Below the pieces are notes generated by a model. That model saw nothing but the letters and a program-made list of their open reading frames with translations. It searched no databases and was not told the DNA's origin. From contig JAYKKI010000038.1 in the NCBI GenBank assembly GCA_039881145.1, positions 310,001 to 374,000 on the forward strand: a stretch of 64,000 nucleotides of DNA, in the 5' to 3' direction. The translations under genes were made by a program, and so were the position numbers. The stretch is from Druceiella hillmani (Eukaryota; Arthropoda; Insecta; Lepidoptera; Hepialidae). How positions within the stretch are numbered: the first letter of the stretch is position 1; each line of letters begins with the position of its first letter. This document shows positions 39,314-50,435 of the stretch, piece after piece.

Positions 39314-41691
39314 ATGAATTTCTACAAAATTAACGCCAAATATATTCAATATTTGAAAACAGCTGATTTGGCTACATTGGCGATATTGTACCATCGACTC
39401 CGAATTAAATTTCGTAAGGCGGTAAAAAGCTTATGGTTTAACAAAACGTGCATAAAGTGTAACCTTTTACCCAGTCACGTGAACATAAAGATTAGTGGAA
39501 CAACTCGAGCAGCCCAGAAAGCAACAACAAAAGCCACCACCTGGCTGAAGGAAGAAATTCGGGAATCAACCATCAAGCGAGACAACATAAACCTCTGTCT
39601 AAAGGTAATACACTCTTCTTTAACATATCTCTTTCATCCTGTAGAATTTGATACTTTAGACTCTAGAATTAGATTTGATTTCAGTGCTATATTAAAAAAC
39701 ATAACGCAAAAACAATTAAACAAAATTAAAAAACTGAAAGCCAAAACCCAGAAACCAAAAGTCACACCCAAACAAACGTTTTATCCCAGAATAGTAAACC
39801 TTTTACAATCAATATTTAATAATAAAGAACTAGAACTTTTAAATAAAGGATTCAAATATAATATTCCTACTGCACCATCAAGAAAAAACATAGAATCACT
39901 AGTAGTAGATACCACCATTGCATTCAGTAACCAGGACGCACTTACTAAACACAAAGCTGCTGATATAATATGTAAAGAATACTCTAAAACCAAGACATAT
40001 TAATGACGAAATTTTGACACAACGTAATTTACAAATTAAAATTAATAAAAATAAACTCATCCTATCTAAAGCAGATAAAGGCAACACTATAGTTATTCTA
40101 GACTAAAATCAATATAAAAATAAAGTGTACGATTTCCTTAAAGCAGATGACTTCACAAAACTACAAAGGGATCCCACCACGACATTTGCAGATAACGTAA
40201 AACAATTAATTAAAACCTGTAACATCATATTTCCTAACGAATTCGCGAAACATAAAGTTATAGAAATGAACCCTAGACCCCCAATACTATATGGACAACC
40301 TAAAATTCATAAACCAAATATACCCATACGACCTGTTGTCTCATACACAAACGCACCCACAAAAATATTAGTTTTTCACCCGAATAAAATCTACCGAAAT
40401 AAAACCGGATTTGCGCCCAAACATACCATTAAAAACTCTGTTGATCTCTGTAATAAAATTAAAAATATACATCTAACACCCATTTGTAAATTAGTATCAC
40501 TCGACGTAGTAAACTTATTTTCTAATATACCACCAAAAGATTGCCTAAATATCATTTCAGATATTCTAGAAAAGAAAAAGTTAAACCCTATTGAAGCATC
40601 GGAAATTAGAGACCTCTTTAAAGTATGCATAGACCAAAATTATTTCCTATTCGATAAAAAATTTTCAAGAAGTCAATGGCCTTGCAATGGGCTCCCCCCT
40701 CAGTCCCCTTTTAGCCGAGTTATTTATGAACCATCTAGAAACCAGCCTCTTAAACAGTAAATTAGCGACCAATATATTATACTATTATAGATACGTTGAC
40801 GACATCAATATCTGCTGGAAAGGTACACAGCGACAGTTAGACCAGTTTGTTAACTTTGCTAACTCCCTACACAATAATATCAAATTCACTTTAGAAGTAG
40901 AGTCCGATAATAAACTTAATTTTTTAGATATAACGCAAAAATAATAAACATAAATATAGTATATTTAGAAAAGACACATTTACAGACTCCATAATTCTCA
41001 ACACCCTTGGTCCCATAAGTTAGCAGCCTTCAATTCCATGATTCACAGAGCTTTAATCATCAATCTTGAAAAACCTAACCTACGTAAAGAAATAAAAACT
41101 ATAAAACAAATCGCAACAAATAATAATTATGACCCATCAATTGTCACAAAACTGTACCATAATAAATTAAGAAAAATATAAATAAAAGAAACATACCCGG
41201 TTGTACCAAATAATTCTAATATTTACTATAAATCTATCCCATACATAGGCAATATATCACTCAAATTAGGAAAACTCTTAACTAATAATAAAAATATAAA
41301 TAATATAATATATACGTATAGTACCTTCAATAACTTGGGTAAAACCCTTATTAATAATAAAGAAAAAATAGATAAACATAAAAAGAGTGGTATCTTTAAA
41401 CTTAAATGTAACGACTATAATAGTGTACATATAGGTCAAACAGGAAGAGATTTTAATACAAGATATAAAGAACACATTGCCAGCTGGCGAAATAATAAAC
41501 CAGACACATCTCACTTTGCTAAACATCTCATTGAAAATAACCATCACCCCCATACTGATAATGCCTCCTATATATTACAAATAAATACAAAAGGTAATAA
41601 ACTTAATATCCTAGAAACATTAGAAATAAACAGACATAAAAAAGATATCAAGGTCAATATATTAAATGAACAACTAAATATAATATCATAA
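39314..41691 (+). pseudogene. PLE reverse transcriptase/GIY-YIG endonuclease, broken
   Basis: The ATG at 39314 opens a 229-residue N-terminal part with FYPRIVNLLQ and LLNKGFKYN, typical of PLEs upstream of the reverse transcriptase. A frameshift near 40000 and a stop at 40104 follow. The reverse transcriptase then shows SKADKGNT, YGQPKIHKPNIPIRPVVS near 40290, SLDVVNLFSNIP near 40500 (motif A), MGSPLSPLLAELF at 40687 after a frameshift (motif B) and YVDD at 40792-40803 (motif C). After stops near 40940 and 41180 the endonuclease follows. Its GIY is GIF, YIG is HIG and the second Cys of CNDC is Tyr, so it is decayed. The last stop is at 41689-41691. The protein cannot be made intact. Confidence 0.9.
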
Positions 41692-42195
41692 CCCCTTCCT
41701 AATATCTTCAAGATATAATATAAATATACAACATTGATACTACAGTACCCTTTAAATTGTTTCAGCACTAATACACATATGAATAATAGTATATATAATA
41801 AAAACAAAAAAATTAAAAGAAATAAATAAATAAATATATGAATAGACAAAACCGGAGATATGTAGAATTAGTGTATTACCTTGTCCTTACTTTCAAATAT
41901 CCTTGCTTTTGTATAAATATATTACCGATAATAACTTCCATTTCATTTTATTACATACACCGTAAAGTTTGCATTGTATAACCTCACATAATAACAACAA
42001 TTGAATTTATTACCCTCACTAAAATACTGGTATATTGTATAACTCTCGGTAATATAATAAAACCTACACTGCGCCCCTGCAATAAACTCACTAACATAAA
42101 CAATGGAAAAATCCGCACAAACCAGGCTTCCGCTATTGTGTTTGAAACATATAAATACTGTTAGTTGTTCCTAAGAGTTAATCTTTGCTAATATC

Positions 42196-42232
42196 CCACC
42201 TGAAGATGTTGTAATACAACGAAACCTAGATC
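42196..42232 (+). ncRNA. hammerhead motif lacking its 3' stem I strand
   Basis: CCAC, CTGAAGA, the GTTGT-AAT-ACAAC hairpin and GAAACCTAGATC are present, but the sequence ends at the predicted cleavage position and GTGG is absent. This is what a DNA copy of a self-cleaved RNA 3' end would look like. The ribozyme itself cannot fold with stem I here. Confidence 0.7.
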
Positions 42233-42279
42233 TTAATACGTTCTTAGGCGTTAATTTTGTAGAAATTCATTATGCACAT
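42233..42279 (-). repeat. inverted PLE 5' segment joined to the plus copy
   Basis: GGCGTTAATTTTGTAGAAAT followed by TCATTATGCAC is the reverse complement of the start of the PLE reading frame at about 39308-39345. It leads into the terminal palindrome. The same inverted piece occurs at 60988-61035. Confidence 0.75.
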
Positions 42280-42454
42280 TTAAATGAAACTACGTGATGT
42301 AGTATTATTTCTACTTTCTTTAATTTGTTTACCACGACCTAGGTGAACATTTGCTAATATCCCACATGAAGATGTTGTAATACAACGAAACCTAGGTCGT
42401 GGTAAAGAAATTAAAGAAAGTAGAAATAATACTACATCACGTAGTTTCATTTAA
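42280..42454. repeat. PLE terminal palindrome, 65-bp arms
   Basis: Arm 42280-42344 is nearly the reverse complement of 42390-42454. Both arms contain the post-ribozyme PLE leader (CTACGTGATGTAG and so on). The 45-bp centre carries a hammerhead sequence. Beyond 42457 the sequence leaves the element. Confidence 0.9.
42362..42402 (+). ncRNA. hammerhead ribozyme motif with core mutation
   Basis: Stem I (CCAC/GTGG), stem II, GAA and stem III (ACCT/AGGT) are all present, but the first core base is A instead of C (ATGAAGA for CTGAAGA). That position is invariant in active hammerheads, so this copy is predicted to be inactive. Confidence 0.7.
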
Positions 42455-42457
42455 TTG

Positions 42458-42729
42458 AATGACTATGTTAGACTGATATATTAAAAAAACCAATTAAAAT
42501 AATGTATCAGTAAATTTTTCCAATTTTCTGCTTTTCATTCCTTTATAGCCAATACATAAGTATTGGCTACAAAGGAAATAACGGACATAACGGCTTATTT
42601 CACCTTTTTAAGAGGCGATACGAATATATTGAATATATAAAGAAGAATTGTTCCCGTAATACAACAAGCTATGTAATTTGTGCCTCATTAATTTTCGTAA
42701 GAACAAAATAAGACTTAAAAACTTTTATA
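42458..42729. other. non-coding spacer with a small hairpin
   Basis: Nothing coding. TAGCCAATAC-ATAA-GTATTGGCTA at 42549-42572 forms a 10-bp hairpin. Confidence 0.5.
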
Positions 42730-42905
42730 GACGTACACAGATGGTTTCCAATTCACGTTCGCCACCACTTTAGCTTGTATCACAATTCTGTCTCACCCTC
42801 CGCAGTCGGAGTTCACGTCGCGGGTATATTCAGAGTTTGAAACGCGCGCCGAGCTTCTGTCAGACGTGCGTTGAATACAGCGCAGCGTCCTGTTGACTAG
42901 CTTCC
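42730..42905. other. GC-rich island of unknown nature
   Basis: About 175 bp with many CG dinucleotides (TCACGTCGCGGGT, AACGCGCGCCGAGC, GACGTGCG, CAGCGCAGCG) between AT-rich flanks. No open frame or known element end was recognised. It could be a promoter-like CpG-rich segment, an LTR piece or a SINE-like repeat. Confidence 0.4.
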
Positions 42906-42955
42906 ACATAATAACCCCAATATGAATATTTGTACTACGTTTTAATAGTCTAAAC

Positions 42956-43059
42956 TACATTTTTACATAAATTTATTTTTTACACTTTAATTGTCATCAA
43001 AAGAAACAGTTCTTTTGATGACAACTAAAGTGTAAAAAATAAATTTATGTAAAAATGTA
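42956..43059. repeat. 104-bp near-perfect hairpin
   Basis: Arms 42956-43004 and 43011-43059 (49 bp each) are reverse complements with a single mismatch around a 6-bp loop, AACAGT. The structure resembles a foldback element or a hairpin RNA precursor. No protein is encoded. Confidence 0.95.
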
Positions 43060-44226
43060 CGGCAATGTGGTCTTGAAAAATAGTTTGTCTGTGTGTTGTT
43101 ACGCTAGTACATTATTTCTTGGAAAAATCGAAGTATGTACATAAAAATTAAACTGAAAGCACATAGAAATTGAACGATAATTTTCCAAATGATTTAATTT
43201 ACATATTTTTATTAACAAAAAAGTCACTATTTTCTTCTTGTTCTGAGTTTCAATAAACACATCTAAAAAACATGAAACCTATGATTAGGTTGAAATGATA
43301 TCTCTATAATTAGATTTTTACATTTATTTAGTTATATATTGTTAAAGTCTGTGCGCATCGTAAAATAACGGAATTTCATGAAATTCCCAACTGACCTTAG
43401 TTACGTCGTCCGACGTTTCTTATTTGATGATTTGCCTAGTCGTATGTTATCTAATAATTGGGTTAAATTTCATCTATTTATCTCACGAACCTACCAAAAT
43501 GCTATGAAGAAGAATATCTAGCAAAGTCGTTAATGACCTATGTCAAACGTTGTACATAACGTCAGTTAAGAGTTTCGTAGACATAGCGAAGTGTCTAGGT
43601 TCATCACGATTTGCGGTTATATACAATCGGCTTGAGACGTAGATAAATAGTGCTACGCCAAAAAACGCCAGAATCGTCTTTGTATCGAAGAAAGTATTCA
43701 GTATAAGAAAGGACGTGTATAAAAATTAAGCGATGCTGCTCTATTCGCCGTCACCTCGCCGTGAAAACGGGCGATTATATTAAATACTGATATAAGTAAA
43801 ATATTTAATGCTATTCGTCTGTTTGAATTGTGACTAACAATGTTATATGTAAAATTCTATATTTATAAGCAATCCTAATTGTGGTTAGGAATATATTTTA
43901 AAATCCCTCATATCCCCGCGACCTGCAAAATTGTATCTACTATGTCACATGTGTTCCTATTTCTCTTAATATATATAAAACATATCAGCTTAGCGACTGA
44001 CTTCTTTAAAATAAGCGAGAAAGAAATTTAAATGTTAAAATTTAATTCACTAACATCGCAATATTATAACGTGAACGGCATTTTAAACTTCTGAGGCTCA
44101 GGAAAATTTATAGACAGGTATTTCTATTAAATTTATCCTAATTGGCTTAATAGGTACATTCGGAAAATGTGGTTTTTCTCAATCTAATTTATGTAAGACA
44201 TCGGTTTCCTACGTCAATGCCTTTTG

Positions 44227-44230
<4 letters not shown>
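43060..44230. other. non-coding stretch
   Basis: No gene recognised. GGAATTTCATGAAATTCC at 43370-43387 is an 18-bp perfect palindrome. Confidence 0.45.
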
Positions 44231-44273
<43 letters not shown>

Positions 44274-44276
44274 CAT
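44231..44276. repeat. (TA)n microsatellite
   Basis: About 36 bp of pure TA followed by TGTATGTACATA. Confidence 0.95.
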
Positions 44277-45660
44277 ATTACCTTATTTACCAAACTTCCT
44301 TTAGCCGCAATTCATAATTCCGATAATCATGTCACTGGATTATAAAAATATTTGGACTAGAGCTAGCTGGACTAAATAAAAAAGCATCTAACGAGCTTCA
44401 ATTAAATATCTAAACTTCAATTTCTTACATATTAGGTCATTTGGTAGGCCGTTTTGATTTGCACACTGCTGAAACCTATAACAGTGTTTTAAAATAAAAA
44501 TTCAGACAAACAATAATTTATTACTGTGGAAAAATAAAAACGACTAAATTATAATTCACATTTATTTATCAAATGACAGTTTTTATTTTAAATGGCGGGA
44601 TTGCTCTGTGAACATCACAGGGCTTCTTTATAAAAAACCTTAAATACTTTCCTTTGTCCGGGTGTTTGGATTATTACATTTTTGTATTGGATAAAAACAC
44701 CATATTTCCTGGTACAAAGTATAAGTTAAATAAATCAAAAACTACGTGTCTATATCATGCTTCATAAAAATGTGTTCATCCGTTTAGGCATAGTTGAGTA
44801 ACATTCGATCATATTTCTTATTTTCTTAACATTTAACGTATTATACATTTGGAGAGGTTCATTGTTTATTTACAGTTACTAAATAAAAAGCAATGAAATA
44901 AAGAGATTTTTGAGATTAATTTAATTTAACTGGCATTTAAAACGTCTAGCATTTTTTAATTATTTCTTTGTACGATGTTTAACAGTCCCACTTTTATTAC
45001 TTTTACACATGTTGTAACTTCAAATAGCAAATACACGAAGTTTTTATTAACATTTATAGCTTTTGAATTTCCAAAATTATTACGTAAAAACATTTTTGAT
45101 ATTTTTAATAAGAAGGTATAAAATTATAAAAATGTTAACAAAATATAATTAATTACTATTATGATAGATGAAAACAAGGTTTGGAAAAATATGATTATTA
45201 TGCTAAATTAATTCGATTTCCACCTCAAACTAACCTACACAAATTTTATTAATATTAAACATCTTATATTTTTTTGAATTCTTTACCAGAAAAATCCGAA
45301 CAAACCTTTGGTGTCGCACCTTAGTCTGTTCACCCATTTGTATATCTATATCAAGCTTCTAAACGGAACAAGACAAGACCTTGAAATTCACACAAATTTG
45401 TAGGTCCTTGATTTTAAACTAGAAGTGATATAAAACATTTTCTGACATGTGGGACATTATTAAATAGCCTTGTGGGTATAGCATAAACCTCTTTTTAATT
45501 TTTTTGCTAAAAACATTCAATTAATTGGACCCATTTTCTTATTAGATTCATCTGAAAAATTCTATTTCGTTTAATCGTTTATAACATTTATCATATCCAT
45601 TATTTTAACGGAATCACATTAAAATAAAATATTAAAACGGCTATAACTTGCAACACCAAC
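44277..45660. other. AT-rich non-coding stretch
   Basis: Nothing recognisable on either strand. Confidence 0.45.
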
Positions 45661-45729
45661 ATATTTTGGAGGAACTTACGATATATTTTCGAGGAACTTA
45701 CAATATTTTGGAGGAACTTACGATATTTC
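45661..45729. repeat. 22-bp minisatellite, three copies
   Basis: ATATTTTGGAGGAACTTACG plus AT is repeated three times with one or two substitutions per unit; the last unit is 20 bp. Confidence 0.85.
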
Positions 45730-48321
45730 TATGCCTATGTGAAACGTATTAGGCAATATACATAAATAATGGAAAGTAATATTAACATTTGCAAATAACT
45801 TGTATCAAATGCTTGTCATGTGGTTCTATTCATGCTTAACAGGTTTGTCTATTTCCATGGAACTATATGAGCAGTATTGTGAATTGATTCTATACGAAAT
45901 TAATAAAAGTAACAACTCTACATTGATTCCCGCATTACAGGTATTTACTTCTCCAAAAAAATATGTTCTGCGAGAAAATAAATATGCAACGGTTGCAACG
46001 GAAAAGAGGTGTTAATTTTGAATATTGTTTTATGTTGTGGAATGATATTATGAAAAGCGTTTTTCAACCAACAATTTTTTAAGCTTTCCTCGCTCGTGTT
46101 TCTGCTCGTAAATATCGATTGAATGGAATTGATGCACTGGTTAAGGGCCATTTCTTTTTGAGATAAATTGTTTCCACGAAAATTGTTATATCATTAAATT
46201 TTGCTTCGTTTTGTTCAGAACATATCTCTAATTCTTTTATAAATAATATACACCTATTAAATAAGAGATAAACTAGCAGTAAGAGGGTTCCGCACACACT
46301 TAAGCATTAATATACATTGAATAATACGTTTCAGTTTTATTAAACTACCCACAGATACCCCTAGCTTTTAAGTAATGAAAAAATTGTTTTAAAATTGTGC
46401 TTCACTTGATATCCCAAATTATAATGTATTGTAAAGTATAGAGAATTGTCTTAGTAAAATTTCAATATTAATATGCTAATTATTGAAGCATAGATTTCCA
46501 CGTCGATTTTAAAAGGGTTCCGTTTTTTTGCATTCCGATATATTCAACCCTAAAGAGGAAAATTAAATAATGTATTGCAACACCACTGAATTAAAATGAA
46601 GAATAAGACTGTTGATTAGAAAATGTGAAATAATTTGAATTTATTACATTTTATTCAAAATAAATTCTTCTGTCTAAGACATTATTACCATTTAACAGAG
46701 TCCTATTAAAATTTTCAGAAGAAATAAAGGCGAACGTAACATCTATTCAGTAACGTTAGACAAACGAATGTTCCTAAAAAAACTCGTTTGCCATTCACAA
46801 TAATTTACTGCTTTAACACTGTCGACATATTTTTGATATATCGCCGTCCATATTTGGATTATTTCAAAATTTTACTTTTCTGTAACATTATACTAGTTAA
46901 CCATTAATTACGTGTAATCATTTAGAAACACTCTAAGATTGTGTAAAACTTCCAAAATATTCCAATATATATAAATTTTGTAAATCTCAAAATATTCTAC
47001 ATATGGCGAGCCAGTGTGATATTTATTTGACAAATATTATTAGCCATCAAATTTTATAGATGAGGGAGTGGTGAATGTTATTTTTTCAGACATTGAAATT
47101 AAATCGTAATTATTGAAGATACTTTGAATTTTGATTATATTTTTAACTAGTAATGAAATGTTGCTGAACTGTCGAATTAAGGCTCTTTCTCCCGTTCACA
47201 TAACATTTCATACCTATGTAATTGGTATGACAATTTCCTATTCGGCTTGAAAATTTTAATTATTTTAGTAGTTGTGGATGATTTGAGATAGATTAATTTC
47301 TTAGTTTTGTTTTAATTTTAGATTTACATTTTTAAATGAAGCATATACTGCTTCATTTTTCACGTGTCGGTGCATATCTAAAAGTAGAACTCACTTGGCT
47401 TTTTGTAATCTATAAATATATATTATTATTGTGCAAAAAGTTTCATTATAAATTTTTATGTTGTTTCATTTATAGAATGGACATAATCAAATTTAGAACA
47501 TTTGTATTGCAATATCATATACATAACCGAATTATTCTCAATTTCTAAACATTCTTACAAATTAGCGTTATAAACATTTTAATTTTAATATTTTGATTTA
47601 TTTTTTTTTTAAAGTATTCTCCAATGTCAGTTTTTTTCCCTATCACCATCATATTAAAACTTCATAACATTTTACAGAATTATGTAATTACAATAAAAAT
47701 TAAAATGCAAATGTTGCAACACCAATATGTTAGTGATTTAAAAAAAATACAATTGCAGATAATTTATCTTCAAATAATTGTTACTCGTAAATAAACGATA
47801 TTGCTACGGAATAACTAAGTTAATAACAAAGGATCTCAGGCGAGGTGACAAAGGAATTGAAACTTTGTCAAAAGATTCCTTTGAGGATTATAATATTCCT
47901 TTCATTTGTCGTAATTTTCTAAAAGTTACTTTTATTTTGTTAATACAGCATTCGCTACATAAAACGAATAAGAATCAAATTTGTCTAAAAAGGCCAGATG
48001 GAATCGCTTTGGGCCAGTTTTGTTTATTATGCTGAAAAAAATAATTTAATTTTTCTTTAGTACATTACAGCAGTCATTTCCGAGAAATCTTTTTATCCAC
48101 ATCTCAGCTTATATTTTATTTATTATTCGGGTTTTCTTGGTAATAGTCTGTTTTAAATAGCTTTAATTCGACAAAATTTGCGTCTTTGAGTGTGAAAATT
48201 ACATTTTAATTGGGTTTATTTACTAAAAACTAAATCAAATATATTTTTTTTCTTATTTTAATTGTTTTTTCTATTATTATATACTTATATGTTTCTGTTA
48301 TTGTCATATATTTTTATTGTT

Positions 48322-48325
<4 letters not shown>
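45730..48325. other. AT-rich non-coding stretch
   Basis: No gene recognised. Open frames at 45800-46015 (plus), 46079-46297 (minus) and 47778-48035 (plus) have no family motif. AAAAGGGTTCCGTTTTTTTG at about 46511 resembles the end of a dispersed non-coding repeat common in insects. Confidence 0.4.

Positions 48326-48359
<34 letters not shown>
48326..48359. repeat. (TA)n microsatellite
   Basis: About 34 bp of pure TA. Confidence 0.95.
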
Positions 48360-48362
<3 letters not shown>

Positions 48363-50321
48363 GATTCTATTATGGAATTATACGACGAAACATACCTGTT
48401 ATGAAGACTATGGGAACAATTTTCATGTCAGAACCATTGACCATATTATTGATATTTACTTTAAAAAAAAAGGTTTTCTGATAGTTTCAAAGTTTTATTT
48501 CTTTTTACGAGTAGTAACATTTAATGTATTAAATGTATAGAGATGATTTTATGAGAAAATATTGGAATTTTTAGTAAAGTTGCTTTCATAACAGAAATAC
48601 ACTGATGTATGCCCTGTGAAAGTTTTTCGTTTAGATATACGATAATTATGAGACGAGAAATTATTTATCTTCCTTTCATATCACTTATGTACAAATTTGG
48701 AAAAAGAAACCTATACTTGAAAATTAACTCGTTTTTCTGAAACATTTCGTAACTATTGGCATCCGTTTCTTTTTCATGGCTTATAGTTCTTAAGAAAAAG
48801 AGTATGAATGATAACAACCCCTTTATGTACTATGCCGATTATTCCATTGGGAAATTTTATGTAAAAAACGGTATACAAGATAATCCCTTCGAAAAAAAAA
48901 TTGTTTTAAAAGTTAGATGGAAACCATTTATATAAGCATATTACGACTCTGTCATACATTTATTCGGATATTAATTTTTTTCCTATTTGTCTTATAAAGA
49001 TAACCATCATTTCAAAATAACTTTTTATCTAGAAATCTATATAATAACTCAAAATATTAATTTTTTTTTTCATTGCCTGATATTAATTTAAAAGATGTGC
49101 AAGGAATAAATTTAATAGTTAACATTACTCACCACTAATTTTTACTTCGGTCGTCAAGTAATTAAAAGGAAAAGAAATTTCAATAAAATCACAATGGTAA
49201 TGCAAACATGAGTATGTTAACAAAAACCAGCACGCAAGTTAACTCCCGCAGCCTCTGCTTCTCGGTGCTATGACGAAGTATTAAATTGTGATTAAGCTTA
49301 AAACCATTACGGCTTTCACTTAGTTCACGCTTTAGAGATCAATGCTTACGCAAAACGTTTTAAGTGAAGTGAGTTTTAGATTTACTGCGTATGAACACCA
49401 TCGAGTAGTTGAGCGCTTAAAAGAGACATTCCACTTAGAGCTTCACGAAATATGGCTATGGTTAAATATTTTGTATGAAGTTATTTTTTAAATATATTTT
49501 TCAAGAATTTTATAAAAAATTAACCAACAGAAACAAGGGTCAAAATTTTGGAGATTTTATGCTTAGAAACAATAAAAGTAAATGGTAGTAATAATATTCT
49601 TTAGGATATTTTAATATGTTGTAGTATATTGGTTGTTAGCTCAACGTTCAATTGATGATTGATAATATTGACTTCAATAAGTAATTAAAAATTCGTAGAT
49701 TAAAGTATCAAACGTATTTTATTTGCATCGAATATCTATTCGGAGTTGATAGCTCAGCTTCTACATAGACACTCTTTTGTTGCCACAGGAAAAACCATAT
49801 CTTGGCGTTGCCACAGAGTATCTCTCTAGTGACTGAGCACTGAAAAGAACGATACAACACATTTTATTTATACAACACATCTTACTTACATACATGGCAA
49901 AATGTATGATCAATTGAAAATGAAAATTAAATTTATCCAGCATAATTATGAATCATTACATGTAATGTATAACCACAAAAACTATTCATTGGTGCTTGTT
50001 TTGAAGACTGAAAATGCATGGAGGCGACTACTTATGGTAATTGTACCTAAATGTAAGAATTTGTATTCATTGCTGTGATATTAATGCAACACGATTATCA
50101 TAAAACAAATAAGAAAGATAAGAATAACATAAAATCATCATCGTTTACATATATGATATTTACACACTACCCAGCAAGCATATGATTTTAATTACATAAT
50201 ACACAATTTTACACTTGAACATGTCCACAGTTTTCCTCTTTATCAAAGAATTTTCATTAATATCTGACATAGTAACAACATGCTAAAACATCACTGAGTA
50301 TATAGACAAGTATGTCAGGTG

Positions 50322-50323
<2 letters not shown>
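48360..50323. other. AT-rich non-coding stretch
   Basis: No recognisable gene, RNA or repeat. A GC-richer bit at 49225-49275 is short and unidentified. Confidence 0.45.

Positions 50324-50376
<53 letters not shown>
50324..50376. repeat. (TA)n microsatellite
   Basis: About 50 bp of pure TA, 60 bp beyond the 3' end of the Gypsy remnant. Confidence 0.95.
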
Positions 50377-50378
<2 letters not shown>

Positions 50379-50435
50379 ATTGGTAATTAAATTTAACTAG
50401 TGGGTTGTTTATTAAGTGAGTTATTTGTATTATTA

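Larger units (their letters stand above)
39249..42232 (+). mobile_element. Penelope-like element, plus-strand near unit-length copy
   Basis: The copy begins at GTGGTAAAG, exactly the base after the hammerhead cleavage site in the other copies. It has a leader of about 55 bp with a small hairpin (ACTAC/GTAGT), one long degraded reading frame, and a 3' region that ends at the hammerhead core CCTAGATC (42232). The bases after that point do not continue as GTGG. They switch to an inverted copy of the element's own start. The unit is about 2984 bp, and both ends coincide with the predicted ribozyme cut. Confidence 0.85.

Noticed and set aside
46079..46297. 72-residue hydrophobic minus-strand open frame as a small membrane protein
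   Set aside because: Composition follows the AT bias, no start context or homologue is recognisable, and overlapping frames are equally open.
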